Notes: generated by a model not told the origin, from the sequence alone. DNA of 58,219 bases from an uncultured Oscillospiraceae bacterium (GCA_944385475.1 CALWXJ010000017.1:1-58219); one strand, 5' to 3'; counted from the first letter of the stretch, positions 16,967-26,160 are shown. Translations and numbers: made by a program.

Positions 16967-17725
16967 ATGGAGCCGATTCTGGAGATGCGGAACCTCTGCA
17001 AGACCTTCCGCCGCCGGGACCGGGGGGCGGTAGAGGCTGTGCGGGACGTGTCCCTCCAGCTCTTTCCCGGGGAGGTGCTGGGCATCGTAGGGGAGTCCGG
17101 CAGCGGCAAAAGCACCCTGGCCCGCATGGCCTGCGGGCTTCTTCCCCCCTCCTCAGGAAGCCTTTTGGTGGAAGGGGCGGAGGTCCACTGCGCCAGGCGG
17201 AAGGAGCGAAAGCGGCTTTATGAGACGGTGCAGATGGTCTTCCAGTCTCCCTTGGCCTCTTTTGATCCCCGCCGCACCATCGGTTATACAGTGGGGGAGG
17301 GCCTGAGAAACCGCGGCCAGACTGCCGGGGAGGCGGCGGCGCAGACCCAGGCGCTTTTGACGCAGTGCGGTCTGCCGGAGGAGCTGGCCCGGCGCTATCC
17401 CCGCCAGCTCAGCGGCGGGCAGTGCCAGCGTGCCGCCATTGCCCGGGCGCTGGCGCTGCAGCCCAAGGTCCTCATCTGCGACGAGGCCACCAGCGCTCTG
17501 GATGTGGTGGTGCAGGGGGAGATCCTGGAGCTTTTGCGCCAGATGCAGCGCACCCGGGGTCTTGCGTGTTTGTTCATCTGCCATAATCTGGCCCTGGTGC
17601 AGTCTTTTTGCCACCGGGTGGCGGTGATGCGGGAGGGTATGCTGGTGGAGGAGGGGACACCGGAATCGGTGATCCTGCATCCCCAGAACGAATATACCCG
17701 CCATCTGATCGAGGCGGTTTTATAG
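16967..17725 (+). CDS. ABC importer ATPase, DppF/NikE type
   Basis: 252 residues from ATG 16967, directly after the previous TGA, with AAGGAGGG upstream. Walker A GESGSGKST, Q-loop MVFQSPLASFDPR, signature LSGGQCQR, Walker B VLICDEAT, switch ICHN (His retained, Asp replaced by Asn). Last gene of the operon, followed by a strong terminator. Confidence 0.9.
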   Translation: MEPILEMRNLCKTFRRRDRGAVEAVRDVSLQLFPGEVLGIVGESGSGKSTLARMACGLLPPSSGSLLVEGAEVHCARRKERKRLYETVQMVFQSPLASFDPRRTIGYTVGEGLRNRGQTAGEAAAQTQALLTQCGLPEELARRYPRQLSGGQCQRAAIARALALQPKVLICDEATSALDVVVQGEILELLRQMQRTRGLACLFICHNLALVQSFCHRVAVMREGMLVEEGTPESVILHPQNEYTRHLIEAVL

Positions 17726-17732
17726 GGAAAAG

Positions 17733-17772
17733 AAAAGCGGCGGCCCTGCCTTTTGGCAGGGCCGCCGCTTTT
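17733..17772. terminator. Bidirectional terminator, ABC operon / pyruvate carboxylase
   Basis: Perfect 18-bp stem with TTTT loop, A-run before and T-run after, between two convergent genes. Confidence 0.9.
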
Positions 17773-17809
17773 ATGGCGCTGCGGTCTCTTCAAATCAGGG
17801 AAAGGGGTG

Positions 17810-20800
17810 TCAGCGGATGATCAGCAGCAGCTGGCCACCCTTGACGGTATCGCCCTCTGCCACGTGGATGGACTCCACCACGCCGCCCATGCGGGCAGTG
17901 ACGGCGGTTTCCATCTTCATGGCCTCAATGGTCAAAAGCGTGTCGTTTTTCTCAATGGTGTCTCCCACCTTGACGTTGATCTTGCTGACTGCGCCGGGGA
18001 TGGAAGCGCCCACCTGGCTCTTGTCCTCCGGGTCAGCCATGGGCACTTTCACAATGTCCTTTTGGGCGGACTCGTCCGGCACCTGCACATCCCGGCGGAT
18101 GCCATTGAGCTCAAAGCTGACGGTGCGCATGCCCTCTTTGTCCACTTCTCCCAATCCCAGGTACTTGATGATGAGGGTCTTGCCGTCGGCGATGTTGACA
18201 TTATTGGTCTCACCCACCGCAAGGCCGTGGAAAAATACGTGGCTGCCCAGGCGCATGATATAGCCGTACTCCTTTTGCTGCTTGACAAAGTCCTCCACCA
18301 CCTTGGGATACATGCAGTAGGAGAGGACCGCCCGCCAGGTGGGATTGGGGTCGAAGGAGGACATCTCCTTTTTCTTTTCCTCAAAGTCCACAGGGGGCAG
18401 CAAACTGCCGGGGCGGCAGGTGACGGGCTCTTTCCCCTTGAGGACTACCCGCTGGAGATCCTTGGGGAAGCCGCCGGCGGGCTGGCCCATCATGCCGGAG
18501 AAATAGCTGACAGCGCTGTCCGGGAAGGCCAGAGCCTCCCCCTTTTCCACGATGGTCTCCGGCGTGAGATTGTTTTGCGTCATGAAAATGGCCAGGTCCC
18601 CTACCATCTTGGAAGAGGGGGTCACCTTCACGATGTCGCCCAGCATCTCGTTGACCTTGCGGTAGTTCTCCTTGACCTCGGTAAAGCGATTGCCCAGGCC
18701 CAAAGACTCCACCTGAGGTTTGAGGTTGCTGTACTGCCCTCCGGGGATTTCATAGCGGTAGATATCTGTGGAGGAGGACTGGATGCCCGCCTCGAAGGAG
18801 TCATAGCGCTTGCGCACATCTTCCCAGTAATCGCTCAGCTGCTGCAGCCGTTCCAGATCCATGCCGGTGTCCCGCTCTGTGCCCTGAAGGGCAGCTACCA
18901 CGGCGTTGAGGGAGGGCTGGCTGGTCATGCCTGCCATGGAGGAGATGGCGCAGTCCACCACATCCACACCGGCCTCTGCCGCCAGCAGCAGTGCCGCCAC
19001 CTGGTTGCCGGAGGTGTCGTGGGTGTGGAGCTGAATGGGGATGCCGATCTCCTGCTTGAGGGTGGAGACCAGCTTCTTAGCGGCATAGGGCCGCAAAATA
19101 CCGGACATATCCTTGATGGCCAGCATATGGGCCCCCCGCTTTTCCAGCTCCTTGGCAAGATTTACATAATACTGCAGGGGGTATTTATCCCGCTTGGGGT
19201 CCAGGATGTTGCCGGTATAGCAGATAGTGGCCTGGCAGATTTTGTCCTGCTTGAGGACTTCGTCCATGGCGATCTCCATGCCGGGGATCCAGTTCAAGGA
19301 GTCAAAGACCCGGAAGACATCGATGCCGCTGCGGGCCGCCTCCTTGATAAACTCCCGGATGACGTTGTCGGGGTAGTTGGTATAGCCCACGGCATTGGCG
19401 CCCCGGAGAAGCATCTGCAAAAGAAGGTTGGGGGCCTTTTGCCGGATGAGATCCAGCCGCTCCCAGGGGGATTCATGGAGGAAGCGGTAGGCCACGTCGA
19501 AGGTGGCGCCGCCCCAGCACTCCAGGGAGAAGGCGTCTGCCAGGATCTCGCTGGTACCCTCCATGCCCTTGACGATATCCCGAGTCCGGACACGGGTGGC
19601 AAGCAAGGACTGGTGGGCATCCCGACAGGTGGTGTCGCAGATGAGGAGCTTTTTCTGCGCCTTCACCCAGTCTGCCACGGCTTTGGGACCCTTGGCGTCC
19701 AGCATTTGTTTGAGGCCGTCGGGGCGGTTTCCGGTGACGGGGGGGAAGCGGGGGGCATCGTAGAATTTGTGCCCCTCCCGCTCTTTTACCACGATGCCCG
19801 CGATATATTTGAGCATCTTGGTGGCCCGGTCCTGGCTTTCATCCAGCTGGAACAGCTCCGGGGTTTCATCGATGAACTTGGTGTGGCACTGGCCCGCCAC
19901 AAAGGCGGGGTGTTTTAAAATGTTGGTGATAAAGGCGATGTTGGTCTTGACGCCCCGCACATGGACTTCGTTGATGGCCCGGGCGGCCTTGCGGCGCACG
20001 CCCTCGGAGGTATTGTCCCAGGTGGTGATCTTCACCAGCAGGGAGTCGTAGTAGGGGGAGATGACAGCGCCGGTATAGGCGTTGCCGCCATCCAGACGGA
20101 TCCCGAAACCGCCGGCGGAGCGATAGGCGGTGATCTTCCCTGTGTCAGGGGCAAAGTGGTTGGCGGGGTCCTCGGTGGTGACGCGGCATTGGATGGCGTA
20201 GCCATTGATCTTTAAAGAATCCTGGCTGGGAATACCGATGCGGGGGTCGCTGAGGAGACAGCCCTGGGCGATGAGGATCTGAGAGCGCACCAGGTCGATG
20301 CCGGTGACCATCTCCGTGACAGTGTGCTCCACCTGGATCCGGGGATTCATCTCAATGAAGTAGTGATGCCCCTCTTTATCCACCAGAAATTCCAGGGTGC
20401 CAGCATTGACATAGCCCACATGCTTGGCAATTTTCACTGCGTCTTCATACAGCGCTTCCCGGATCTTCTTATCCACGGAAAAGGCGGGGGCGAACTCCAC
20501 CACCTTCTGATAGCGCCGCTGAAGAGAGCAGTCCCGCTCAAAAAGATGGACCACATTGCCCTCTTCGTCTCCCAGGACCTGCACCTCGATGTGCTTGGGC
20601 TCCACCAGGAACTTCTCCATGAAAATGTCGTCATTGCCGAAGGCTTTTTTGGCTTCCGCCTTCACAAGGTCAAAGTTGACGCCCACTTCCTCCACGCTGT
20701 CGCACCGACGCATGCCCCGGCCGCCGCCGCCGGCGGCGGCCTTCAAAATCACAGGAAAGCCAAACTCCACCGCCAGCTTCTGGGCGGCTTCCCGGCTTTG

Positions 20801-21226
20801 AAGAGGTTCTGTAGTGCCGGGAGTAGTGGGCACACCGCACTCCACTGCGATCTGTTTGGCGGAAAGTTTGTCCCCCATCAGATCCAGCACTCGGGAAGAA
20901 GGCCCGATAAACTGGATCCCTGCCTCCTCGCAGGCCCGGGCAAAATCGCCGTTTTCGCTGAGAAAGCCGTAACCAGGGTGAATGGCGTCCGCTCCGTGTT
21001 TTTTGGCCAGAGCGATGATCCGGGGGATATCCAAATAGGCACCCAGGGGGCTGAGATTCTCACCGATGAGGTAGGACTCATCGGCGGCGGTGCGGAAGAG
21101 GCTGTACATGTCTTCATTGGAATAGATAGCGACGGTTTGAAGACCCAGGTCATGACAAGCCCGGAAGATCCGCATGGCGATTTCGCCCCGGTTGGCTACA
21201 AGCACCTTCTGGAAGGTCCGCTTCAT
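17810..21226 (-). CDS. pyc: Pyruvate carboxylase
   Basis: 1138 residues, full length for the single-chain enzyme, from ATG 21226 with GGAGG upstream. Domains in order: biotin carboxylase (about 1-450; KAAAGGGGRGM, EMNPRIQVEHTVTE), carboxyltransferase TIM barrel (about 520-800; CDTTCRDAHQSLLATR, LECWGGATFDVAYRF, QLHTHDTSGN), PYC-specific domain, and C-terminal biotinyl domain with EAMKMET (biotinylated Lys1104). It converts pyruvate plus bicarbonate and ATP to oxaloacetate in the cytoplasm. In a fermenter this supplies aspartate-family amino acids and an incomplete TCA branch. Biotin ligase is not in the window. Confidence 0.97.
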   Translation of the reverse strand: MKRTFQKVLVANRGEIAMRIFRACHDLGLQTVAIYSNEDMYSLFRTAADESYLIGENLSPLGAYLDIPRIIALAKKHGADAIHPGYGFLSENGDFARACEEAGIQFIGPSSRVLDLMGDKLSAKQIAVECGVPTTPGTTEPLQSREAAQKLAVEFGFPVILKAAAGGGGRGMRRCDSVEEVGVNFDLVKAEAKKAFGNDDIFMEKFLVEPKHIEVQVLGDEEGNVVHLFERDCSLQRRYQKVVEFAPAFSVDKKIREALYEDAVKIAKHVGYVNAGTLEFLVDKEGHHYFIEMNPRIQVEHTVTEMVTGIDLVRSQILIAQGCLLSDPRIGIPSQDSLKINGYAIQCRVTTEDPANHFAPDTGKITAYRSAGGFGIRLDGGNAYTGAVISPYYDSLLVKITTWDNTSEGVRRKAARAINEVHVRGVKTNIAFITNILKHPAFVAGQCHTKFIDETPELFQLDESQDRATKMLKYIAGIVVKEREGHKFYDAPRFPPVTGNRPDGLKQMLDAKGPKAVADWVKAQKKLLICDTTCRDAHQSLLATRVRTRDIVKGMEGTSEILADAFSLECWGGATFDVAYRFLHESPWERLDLIRQKAPNLLLQMLLRGANAVGYTNYPDNVIREFIKEAARSGIDVFRVFDSLNWIPGMEIAMDEVLKQDKICQATICYTGNILDPKRDKYPLQYYVNLAKELEKRGAHMLAIKDMSGILRPYAAKKLVSTLKQEIGIPIQLHTHDTSGNQVAALLLAAEAGVDVVDCAISSMAGMTSQPSLNAVVAALQGTERDTGMDLERLQQLSDYWEDVRKRYDSFEAGIQSSSTDIYRYEIPGGQYSNLKPQVESLGLGNRFTEVKENYRKVNEMLGDIVKVTPSSKMVGDLAIFMTQNNLTPETIVEKGEALAFPDSAVSYFSGMMGQPAGGFPKDLQRVVLKGKEPVTCRPGSLLPPVDFEEKKKEMSSFDPNPTWRAVLSYCMYPKVVEDFVKQQKEYGYIMRLGSHVFFHGLAVGETNNVNIADGKTLIIKYLGLGEVDKEGMRTVSFELNGIRRDVQVPDESAQKDIVKVPMADPEDKSQVGASIPGAVSKINVKVGDTIEKNDTLLTIEAMKMETAVTARMGGVVESIHVAEGDTVKGGQLLLIIR

Positions 21227-21268
21227 AATGTTCCTCCATTTCTCCGGCTCTTGGAAACCGGGATTCAG

Positions 21269-21283
21269 GGCCGCACAGCGGCC
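21269..21283 (-). other. Hairpin in the pyc leader
   Basis: 6-bp GGCCGC/GCGGCC stem with a 3-nt loop between the pyc promoter and start. The T-run lies on the plus-strand side, so it would not terminate pyc transcription; function unclear. Confidence 0.3.
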
Positions 21284-21298
21284 GCTTTTTCTTTATTC

Positions 21299-21327
21299 AG
21301 TATACCCCACGTGCAAAATCCTTGCAA
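21299..21327 (-). promoter_or_regulatory. Promoter of pyc
   Basis: Minus strand: TTGCAA, 17 bp, TATACT, about 75 bp upstream of ATG 21226. Confidence 0.65.
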
Positions 21328-21490
21328 CGAATTTGCATTGCTTCTGTATGATTTCCCGCCTGTGGCAAAAAAAGAGAAGACATTTTTGTATATTTTCACA
21401 AAAATCAAAGAAAGCGGGCAGGGGAGAAAGCCTGTGCCTGGCGATCTGCAAGAGGCAGGACAGGATACCCTTTTCTCAGTAAGAAGGACA

Positions 21491-21519
21491 TTGCACAAAG
21501 AGGGCTTTGGTGCTATCCT
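21491..21519 (+). promoter_or_regulatory. Promoter of the flavodoxin-family gene
   Basis: TTGCAC, 17 bp, TATCCT, about 35 bp before GTG 21556. Confidence 0.6.
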
Positions 21520-21555
21520 GAGCTTATCCAGAGTAAGGAAAAGGAGGAAGTCTTT

Positions 21556-22044
21556 GTGAAAGCAAGCATTGTGTATCACTCGGTGTCTGGAAACACGCGG
21601 AAAATGGCCCAGGTCATTGCCCAGGCCATGGAGGCGGTGGAGGGCGTAGAGGCACGGGCCTTTTCGCTGGAGGAAGTGGACGAGGCGTGGGTGAAGGAGA
21701 GCGCCTGTGTCATCGTGGGCAGCCCCACCTACTATGCCAGTGTCAGCGGAGAGACGAAGCTGTTTTTGGAAAAATTGGGGAAATACGGCGTGGCCGGGAA
21801 ATTAGGCGGCGCCTTTGCCACGGCCAATTACATCCATGGCGGCGGGGAGCTGGCCATGCAGACGATCCTGGACCATATGCTGGTGTGCGGGATGCTGGTC
21901 TATTCCGCCGGCGGCTCCCAGGGAAACCCGGTGATCCATCTGGGGCCGGAGGCTATCGGCGGGCATCTGGAGGACGCGGAGGAGACATTCACCCTCTACG
22001 GCCGGCGCATGGCGCAAAAGGCGAAAGAACTGTTTAAAAAATAA
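21556..22044 (+). CDS. Flavodoxin family protein
   Basis: 162 residues from GTG 21556 with AAGGAGG at 21541-21547. FMN phosphate loop YHSVSGNTRKMA near the N-terminus, then VGSPTYYASVSGETKLFLEKL and the 90s-loop-like NYIHGGGELA. Size and the GSPTYY motif fit WrbA/flavodoxin-like proteins that carry electrons or reduce quinones. It is monocistronic; its partner enzyme is not evident nearby. Confidence 0.85.
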   Translation: MKASIVYHSVSGNTRKMAQVIAQAMEAVEGVEARAFSLEEVDEAWVKESACVIVGSPTYYASVSGETKLFLEKLGKYGVAGKLGGAFATANYIHGGGELAMQTILDHMLVCGMLVYSAGGSQGNPVIHLGPEAIGGHLEDAEETFTLYGRRMAQKAKELFKK

Positions 22045-22050
22045 ATGATC

Positions 22051-22083
22051 GCCGGGAGGGCCCCCATTGGGGGCCCTCCCGGC
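22051..22083. terminator. Hairpin between flavodoxin and SASP genes
   Basis: Perfect 15-bp GC-rich stem with a 3-nt ATT loop between convergent genes. It has no real T-run, so terminator strength is uncertain. Confidence 0.6.
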
Positions 22084-22108
22084 ATAACAGGAAAAATGAA
22101 GAGCTTGC

Positions 22109-22306
22109 TTACAGGTTCTTCTCGTAGGACTCGATCATCTTCTTGACCATCTGGCCGCCCACAGAGCCGGCCTGGCGGGAGGTCAGGTCGCCGTTGTAGC
22201 CTTCCTTCAGGTTGACGCCCACTTCAGCGGCAGCCTCCATCTTGAACTTATCCATAGCGGCACGAGCCTCGGGGACATTGATCTTGTTGTTGTTCTTGCT
22301 GGACAT
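22109..22306 (-). CDS. Alpha/beta-type small acid-soluble spore protein
   Basis: 65 residues from ATG 22306 (AAGGAG upstream; longer in-frame extensions have no ribosome site). It has the family core: VPEARAAMDKFKMEAAAEVGVNL, and LTSRQAGSVGGQMVKKMI. These proteins coat DNA in the dormant spore and protect it from UV and heat, and are degraded by the Gpr protease at germination. In the usual Gpr site the residue after Glu is Phe or Ile; here it is Val (AEVG). It indicates a spore-forming host. A sigma-G-like promoter lies upstream. Confidence 0.92.
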   Translation of the reverse strand: MSSKNNNKINVPEARAAMDKFKMEAAAEVGVNLKEGYNGDLTSRQAGSVGGQMVKKMIESYEKNL

Positions 22307-22368
22307 AATTGTTCTCCTTTTCTTCGGTTGTTTGAAAAATTGAGTGGGTTCTCTGGGTATCGCGAGGG

Positions 22369-22397
22369 TAGTTTGACTCGAATGAAGGAGAATATGC
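22369..22397 (-). promoter_or_regulatory. Candidate sigma-G (forespore) promoter of the SASP gene
   Basis: Minus strand: GCATA, 17 bp, CAAACTA, close to the sigma-G consensus GNATR / CATNNTA with one mismatch. It lies about 63 bp upstream of ATG 22306, and no convincing sigma-A promoter is seen there. Confidence 0.5.
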
Positions 22398-22634
22398 TGA
22401 AATTTGATCGGAAAAATCTGGCGCGGCTTCCATAGCCGCTGTGGGGAAAAACAGAAAAACAAGATGACAGGCGGCGGACTCCTTTATTAAAAGCCTACCG
22501 TTTTGCCTGGGGATTGCCGGATGATCTTGCGCAAAAAACAGCAGCCGTTTTTAAAATGCTTTTTTGGCGTATATGCCTCGGCGAAGTCTGGAGGGGGAAG
22601 AGGGGAGAAAGAGAGAAGATTTTCCCTTGTTGTC

Positions 22635-22663
22635 TTGTGCCCCATGGCAGAAACTGCTATAAT
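22635..22663 (+). promoter_or_regulatory. Promoter of the decarboxylase operon
   Basis: TTGTGC, 17 bp, TATAAT. Confidence 0.65.
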
Positions 22664-22734
22664 AAATCGATACCGGCGTCCGGCCAGTGCGCATGAAAAC
22701 GCCCTTGAGGCGGAAAACAGAAAGGGACGAGAAC

Positions 22735-23961
22735 ATGTTGAATCAAGAAGTGATTTTGCAGCAGGCCCAGACCCACGACAGTTTTTACCTCTATGATGAA
22801 ACCAGAATTTTAGAAAATACCCGCCAGTTAAAAGAGGAGTTTCCCGGCGTACAGTTTTTATACTCTGTAAAGGCAAATCCCTATCCGGCAGTTCTGCGGT
22901 GCGTATTGAATCAGGGATTTGGTGTAGATGCCGCCAGCCTGGCAGAGGTGCGTATGGGACAGAAGGCCGGACTGGGAAAAGCGGAGATCCTCTATTCCGC
23001 CCCGGCCAAGACGGACCGGGACCTGCAGGAGGCTATCGGGGTTTCCACCGTGATCGCCGACAGCGTGGGAGAGGTGGACCGCCTTCAGGATGTTGCAGCG
23101 CAGTTGGGGATCCACGCCGAGATTGGCGTGCGCCTCAATCCCAACTTTACTTATACGGAAGATGTGGGCATCAGCGCCAAATTTGGTGTGGATGAAGAGC
23201 AATTCTATGAAAATCTGCCCCGGTGGAAGGCCATGGAGAACATCACCATCACCGGCATTCACGCACATCTCCACAGCCAGGAGATGGATGCCCATTTGAT
23301 GGCAGCTTATTATGGGAAGATGTTTAAGCTGGCCCAGCGGGTGCAGGAGGCGTTAGGAGCGCCGCTGAAGTTCATGAATCTGGGCTCTGGCATGGGGATT
23401 AACTTTACAGAGCGGATGCAACCCTTTGATACCCCTTACCTGGGTAAGGAGGCCCGCAGGCTGATGGAGCAGTTCCGCTCTGCACTGCCTCAGACGAAGA
23501 TCTATATCGAAACGGGACGCTATGCTGTGGGCAAGAGCGGCACGTACTGCACAAAGGTGCTGGATAAAAAGGTGTCCCGGGGCAAAACGTATGTACTGCT
23601 GGCCAACACCCTCAATGGCTTTATGCGGCCTTCCACCGCAGTGATGATGAGCAAGTATATGCAAGACCCCACCGCCCCCAGCTGGGAGCCCATGTTTACC
23701 GGGCTGGACACTGTGGATATCCTGCCTTTGACAGACCGGGGGGAGAAGGAGACGGTGACTTTGGCAGGCAGTCTGTGCACCGGAACAGATCTGGTGGCGG
23801 AGGATATCTGCCTTCCCCGGCTGGAGCGGGGAGATGTAGTGGCGATGCCCAACGCCGGCGCCTATGCGGCGGTGGTCTCTCCCATGCAGTTTGCCTCTTT
23901 GGTGCCTCCGGCCCAGCTGTTTTTGACGAAAGATGGCCAGGTGGTGGATGCCACACGCTGA
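22735..23961 (+). CDS. Fold-type III PLP decarboxylase (diaminopimelate/ornithine decarboxylase family)
   Basis: 408 residues from ATG 22735 (AAGGGA 7 nt upstream). Alanine-racemase-like barrel: PLP lysine in YSVKANPYPAVL, glycine-rich LGSGMGINF, ETGRYAVG, and C-terminal SLCTGTDLVAEDICLPRLERGDVV, where Cys and Asp contribute to the active site across the dimer. It resembles diaminopimelate decarboxylase (lysine synthesis), but also the related enzymes of siderophore, polyamine and D-amino-acid pathways. The barrel end HLHSQ (HSH in classical LysA) leaves the substrate open. It heads an operon with Mini-III and RqcH. Confidence 0.85.
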   Translation: MLNQEVILQQAQTHDSFYLYDETRILENTRQLKEEFPGVQFLYSVKANPYPAVLRCVLNQGFGVDAASLAEVRMGQKAGLGKAEILYSAPAKTDRDLQEAIGVSTVIADSVGEVDRLQDVAAQLGIHAEIGVRLNPNFTYTEDVGISAKFGVDEEQFYENLPRWKAMENITITGIHAHLHSQEMDAHLMAAYYGKMFKLAQRVQEALGAPLKFMNLGSGMGINFTERMQPFDTPYLGKEARRLMEQFRSALPQTKIYIETGRYAVGKSGTYCTKVLDKKVSRGKTYVLLANTLNGFMRPSTAVMMSKYMQDPTAPSWEPMFTGLDTVDILPLTDRGEKETVTLAGSLCTGTDLVAEDICLPRLERGDVVAMPNAGAYAAVVSPMQFASLVPPAQLFLTKDGQVVDATR

Positions 23962-23985
23962 GAAAAAAGAGAGAAGGAGCGCACC

Positions 23986-24387
23986 ATGGAAGACTATTTT
24001 TCCCCGTCTCTGAGTGAAGAAACACTCCAGGGCCTCAGTGCCATTGCCCTGGCACATATGGGGGACGCGGTGTTTGAGGTATTGGTGCGCTCGTGGCTCT
24101 GTGCCCACGGGAAGGCCACGGGAAGGGGCCTGCACCAGGCCACAGTGGCCCTGGTGCGGGCGGAGTCCCAGGCGGAAAAAGCCCAGCGGATCCTTCCGGA
24201 ACTCACAGAGCCGGAGCTGGCGGTTTTTCGCCGGGGCCGAAACGCTCAGGTCCACTCTGTTCCCGCCCATGCCAGCCGGGCCCAGTATGGGACGGCCACT
24301 GCTCTGGAGGCCCTTTTGGGCTGGCTCTATCTCCGGGGAGAGCGGGGAAGGGTGAATGAGCTGTTTATCAAAATGATGGAGGAGTGA
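23986..24387 (+). CDS. mrnC: Mini-ribonuclease III
   Basis: 133 residues from ATG 23986 (GAAGGAG upstream). A lone RNase III catalytic domain without the dsRNA-binding domain: LAHMGDAVFEVLVR carries the acidic metal ligands (Asp27, Glu31), and RRGRNAQVHSVPAH follows. In Bacillus this enzyme matures 23S rRNA ends. It sits 24 bp after the decarboxylase and 4 bp before rqcH. Confidence 0.9.
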   Translation: MEDYFSPSLSEETLQGLSAIALAHMGDAVFEVLVRSWLCAHGKATGRGLHQATVALVRAESQAEKAQRILPELTEPELAVFRRGRNAQVHSVPAHASRAQYGTATALEALLGWLYLRGERGRVNELFIKMMEE

Positions 24388-24391
24388 GGGG

Positions 24392-26134
24392 ATGTCTTTG
24401 GACGCCATCTGCCTGCAGGCGGTGATCGCCGAACTGCGGCCCCAGCTGATGGGGCTGCGGATTGAAAAAGTGCATCAGCCGGCCCGGGACCAGGTGGTGT
24501 TGGTGCTGCGGGGAAACCGGCGGCTGCTGCTCAATGCCGGTGCTCAGGCCCCCCGCCTGCAATTGACGGAACTGGCCTGGGACAACCCCGCGCAGCCCCC
24601 TATGTTCTGCATGCTGCTGTGCAAGCATCTGGTGGGAGCGAAGGTGGCGGATATCACCCAGCCGCCCCTGGAGCGGGTGGTGCGGCTGGAACTGGATGCC
24701 ACGGATGAGTTCGGCCGCCCTGGCCGCAGGACATTGGTGCTGGAGGCCATGGGCCGACGGTCCAACTTGATTTTGATCGATGGAGAGGGGCGGATCATCG
24801 ACTGCCTGCGCCGGGTGGATGCGGACCTCTCCGCCGACCGGCAGGTGCTGCCGGGGCTGTTTTACGAGATGCCCGCCTCCACCGGACGCCTTCCGGTTAC
24901 GGAGGAGACGGAGGAAGGCTTTTTTCAAAAATTGGACGGGACCAGCCCGGAACGCTGTATCGACGCTTTTTTGCTGGATCATTACTTTGGCCTCTCCCCC
25001 CTGTTCGCAAGGGAGGTGGCCTTTCGGGCAACGAGGGAGACGGACAGCCGTCTTCTCCAACTGGATGAGGGGGGCCGGCAGCGCCTTTGGCAGGCCCTGA
25101 AGGCGTTTATCCAGTCCGTGGATCAGGGGCGTTTTACCCCTTTTTGCCTTGTGCGGGATGGGAAGATGCAGGAGTTTTGCTGCCTTCCCGTGACTCAGTA
25201 CGGCAATGCTATGGAACTGGTGCAATTTCCTAATTTTTCTCAGATGCTGGACCGGTTTTACGAGCTCCGGGAACAGCAGGAGCGGGTGCGGCAGCGGGGG
25301 GCGGATCTTACCCGCGCTGCCACCACTGCCCGGGACCGGGTGCGTCGGAAGCTGGCCTTTCAAGAAAAGGAGTATGCCGCCACCCAGGACCGGGATCTCA
25401 TGCGGATGCAGGGCGACCTCATCACCGCCAATCTCTATCGGATGGAGAAGGGGCAGGCCGCTCTTTCCTGTGAGAATTTTTATGAGGCGGATTGCCCCAC
25501 CGTCACTATCCCCCTGGATCCTTTGCTGACGCCCCAGCAAAACGCGGCCAAATACTATAAGCGCTATACCAAAGCCAAGACGGCAGAGCGGTATCTCAAA
25601 GAGCAGATGGACTTGGCCCGTCGGGATCTTTCGTATTTGGAGAGCGTGCTGGAGGAGCTCCGCCGGGCGGAGACAGAGCAGGACTTTCTGGACATCCGCC
25701 GGGAGCTGCGGGAGACCGGCTTCCTCCACGGGAAGGGGAAAAAAGAGATCTCCCGCCCTGCGCAGCCCAGGACCTTTTATACTACCGGCGGCTTTCGGGT
25801 GCTGGTGGGGCGGAACAACCAGCAAAATGACAAGCTCACCAAGGGCGCCGGGCACCAGGATCTGTGGTTCCATACCCAGAAGATCCATGGGTCCCATGTG
25901 GTGCTGTTCACCCAGGGCCTTACGCCTGGAGAGGAGGATCTCCGCCAGGCCGCTATGCTGGCCGCATACTTTTCCCAGGCCCGGGAGAGCGCCAATGTGC
26001 CGGTGGACTATACGCCTGTCCGCAATGTGAAAAAACCCGCCGGCGCCCGGCCGGGCATGGTGATTTACAACACCTGCCGCACGCTGTATGTCACGCCGGA
26101 GGAGTCGGCAGTAAAAGCCATGGTCAAAAAATAA
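24392..26134 (+). CDS. rqcH: Ribosome quality control protein RqcH (NFACT family)
   Basis: 580 residues from ATG 24392. NFACT-N domain (about 1-240, ending in DHYFGLSPLFAREVA), paired coiled-coil arms (about 280-440), and C-terminal NFACT-R (DUF814) with VGRNNQQNDKLTKGAGHQDLW and HGSHVVL. RqcH binds stalled 50S subunits carrying peptidyl-tRNA and recruits tRNA-Ala to add a C-terminal poly-alanine tail that marks the peptide for ClpXP. It was earlier named FbpA (fibronectin-binding). A second RQC-linked gene, ylmH, is at 52340. Confidence 0.93.
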   Translation: MSLDAICLQAVIAELRPQLMGLRIEKVHQPARDQVVLVLRGNRRLLLNAGAQAPRLQLTELAWDNPAQPPMFCMLLCKHLVGAKVADITQPPLERVVRLELDATDEFGRPGRRTLVLEAMGRRSNLILIDGEGRIIDCLRRVDADLSADRQVLPGLFYEMPASTGRLPVTEETEEGFFQKLDGTSPERCIDAFLLDHYFGLSPLFAREVAFRATRETDSRLLQLDEGGRQRLWQALKAFIQSVDQGRFTPFCLVRDGKMQEFCCLPVTQYGNAMELVQFPNFSQMLDRFYELREQQERVRQRGADLTRAATTARDRVRRKLAFQEKEYAATQDRDLMRMQGDLITANLYRMEKGQAALSCENFYEADCPTVTIPLDPLLTPQQNAAKYYKRYTKAKTAERYLKEQMDLARRDLSYLESVLEELRRAETEQDFLDIRRELRETGFLHGKGKKEISRPAQPRTFYTTGGFRVLVGRNNQQNDKLTKGAGHQDLWFHTQKIHGSHVVLFTQGLTPGEEDLRQAAMLAAYFSQARESANVPVDYTPVRNVKKPAGARPGMVIYNTCRTLYVTPEESAVKAMVKK

Positions 26135-26136
26135 AA

Positions 26137-26160
26137 CGGACGCCGAAAGGTGTCCGCTTT
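26137..26160. terminator. Shared terminator, rqcH / DUF378
   Basis: 8-bp stem CGGACGCC/GGTGTCCG with GAAA loop, A-run on the left and T-run on the right, between convergent genes. Confidence 0.75.

Noticed and set aside
12737-17725. Calling the ABC operon nikBCADE outright
   Set aside because: The family is shared with peptide, opine and haem importers and the binding-pocket residues could not be verified by eye.
17753-19918. Plus-strand frame of about 720 codons
   Set aside because: Antisense to pyruvate carboxylase and begins inside the terminator hairpin.
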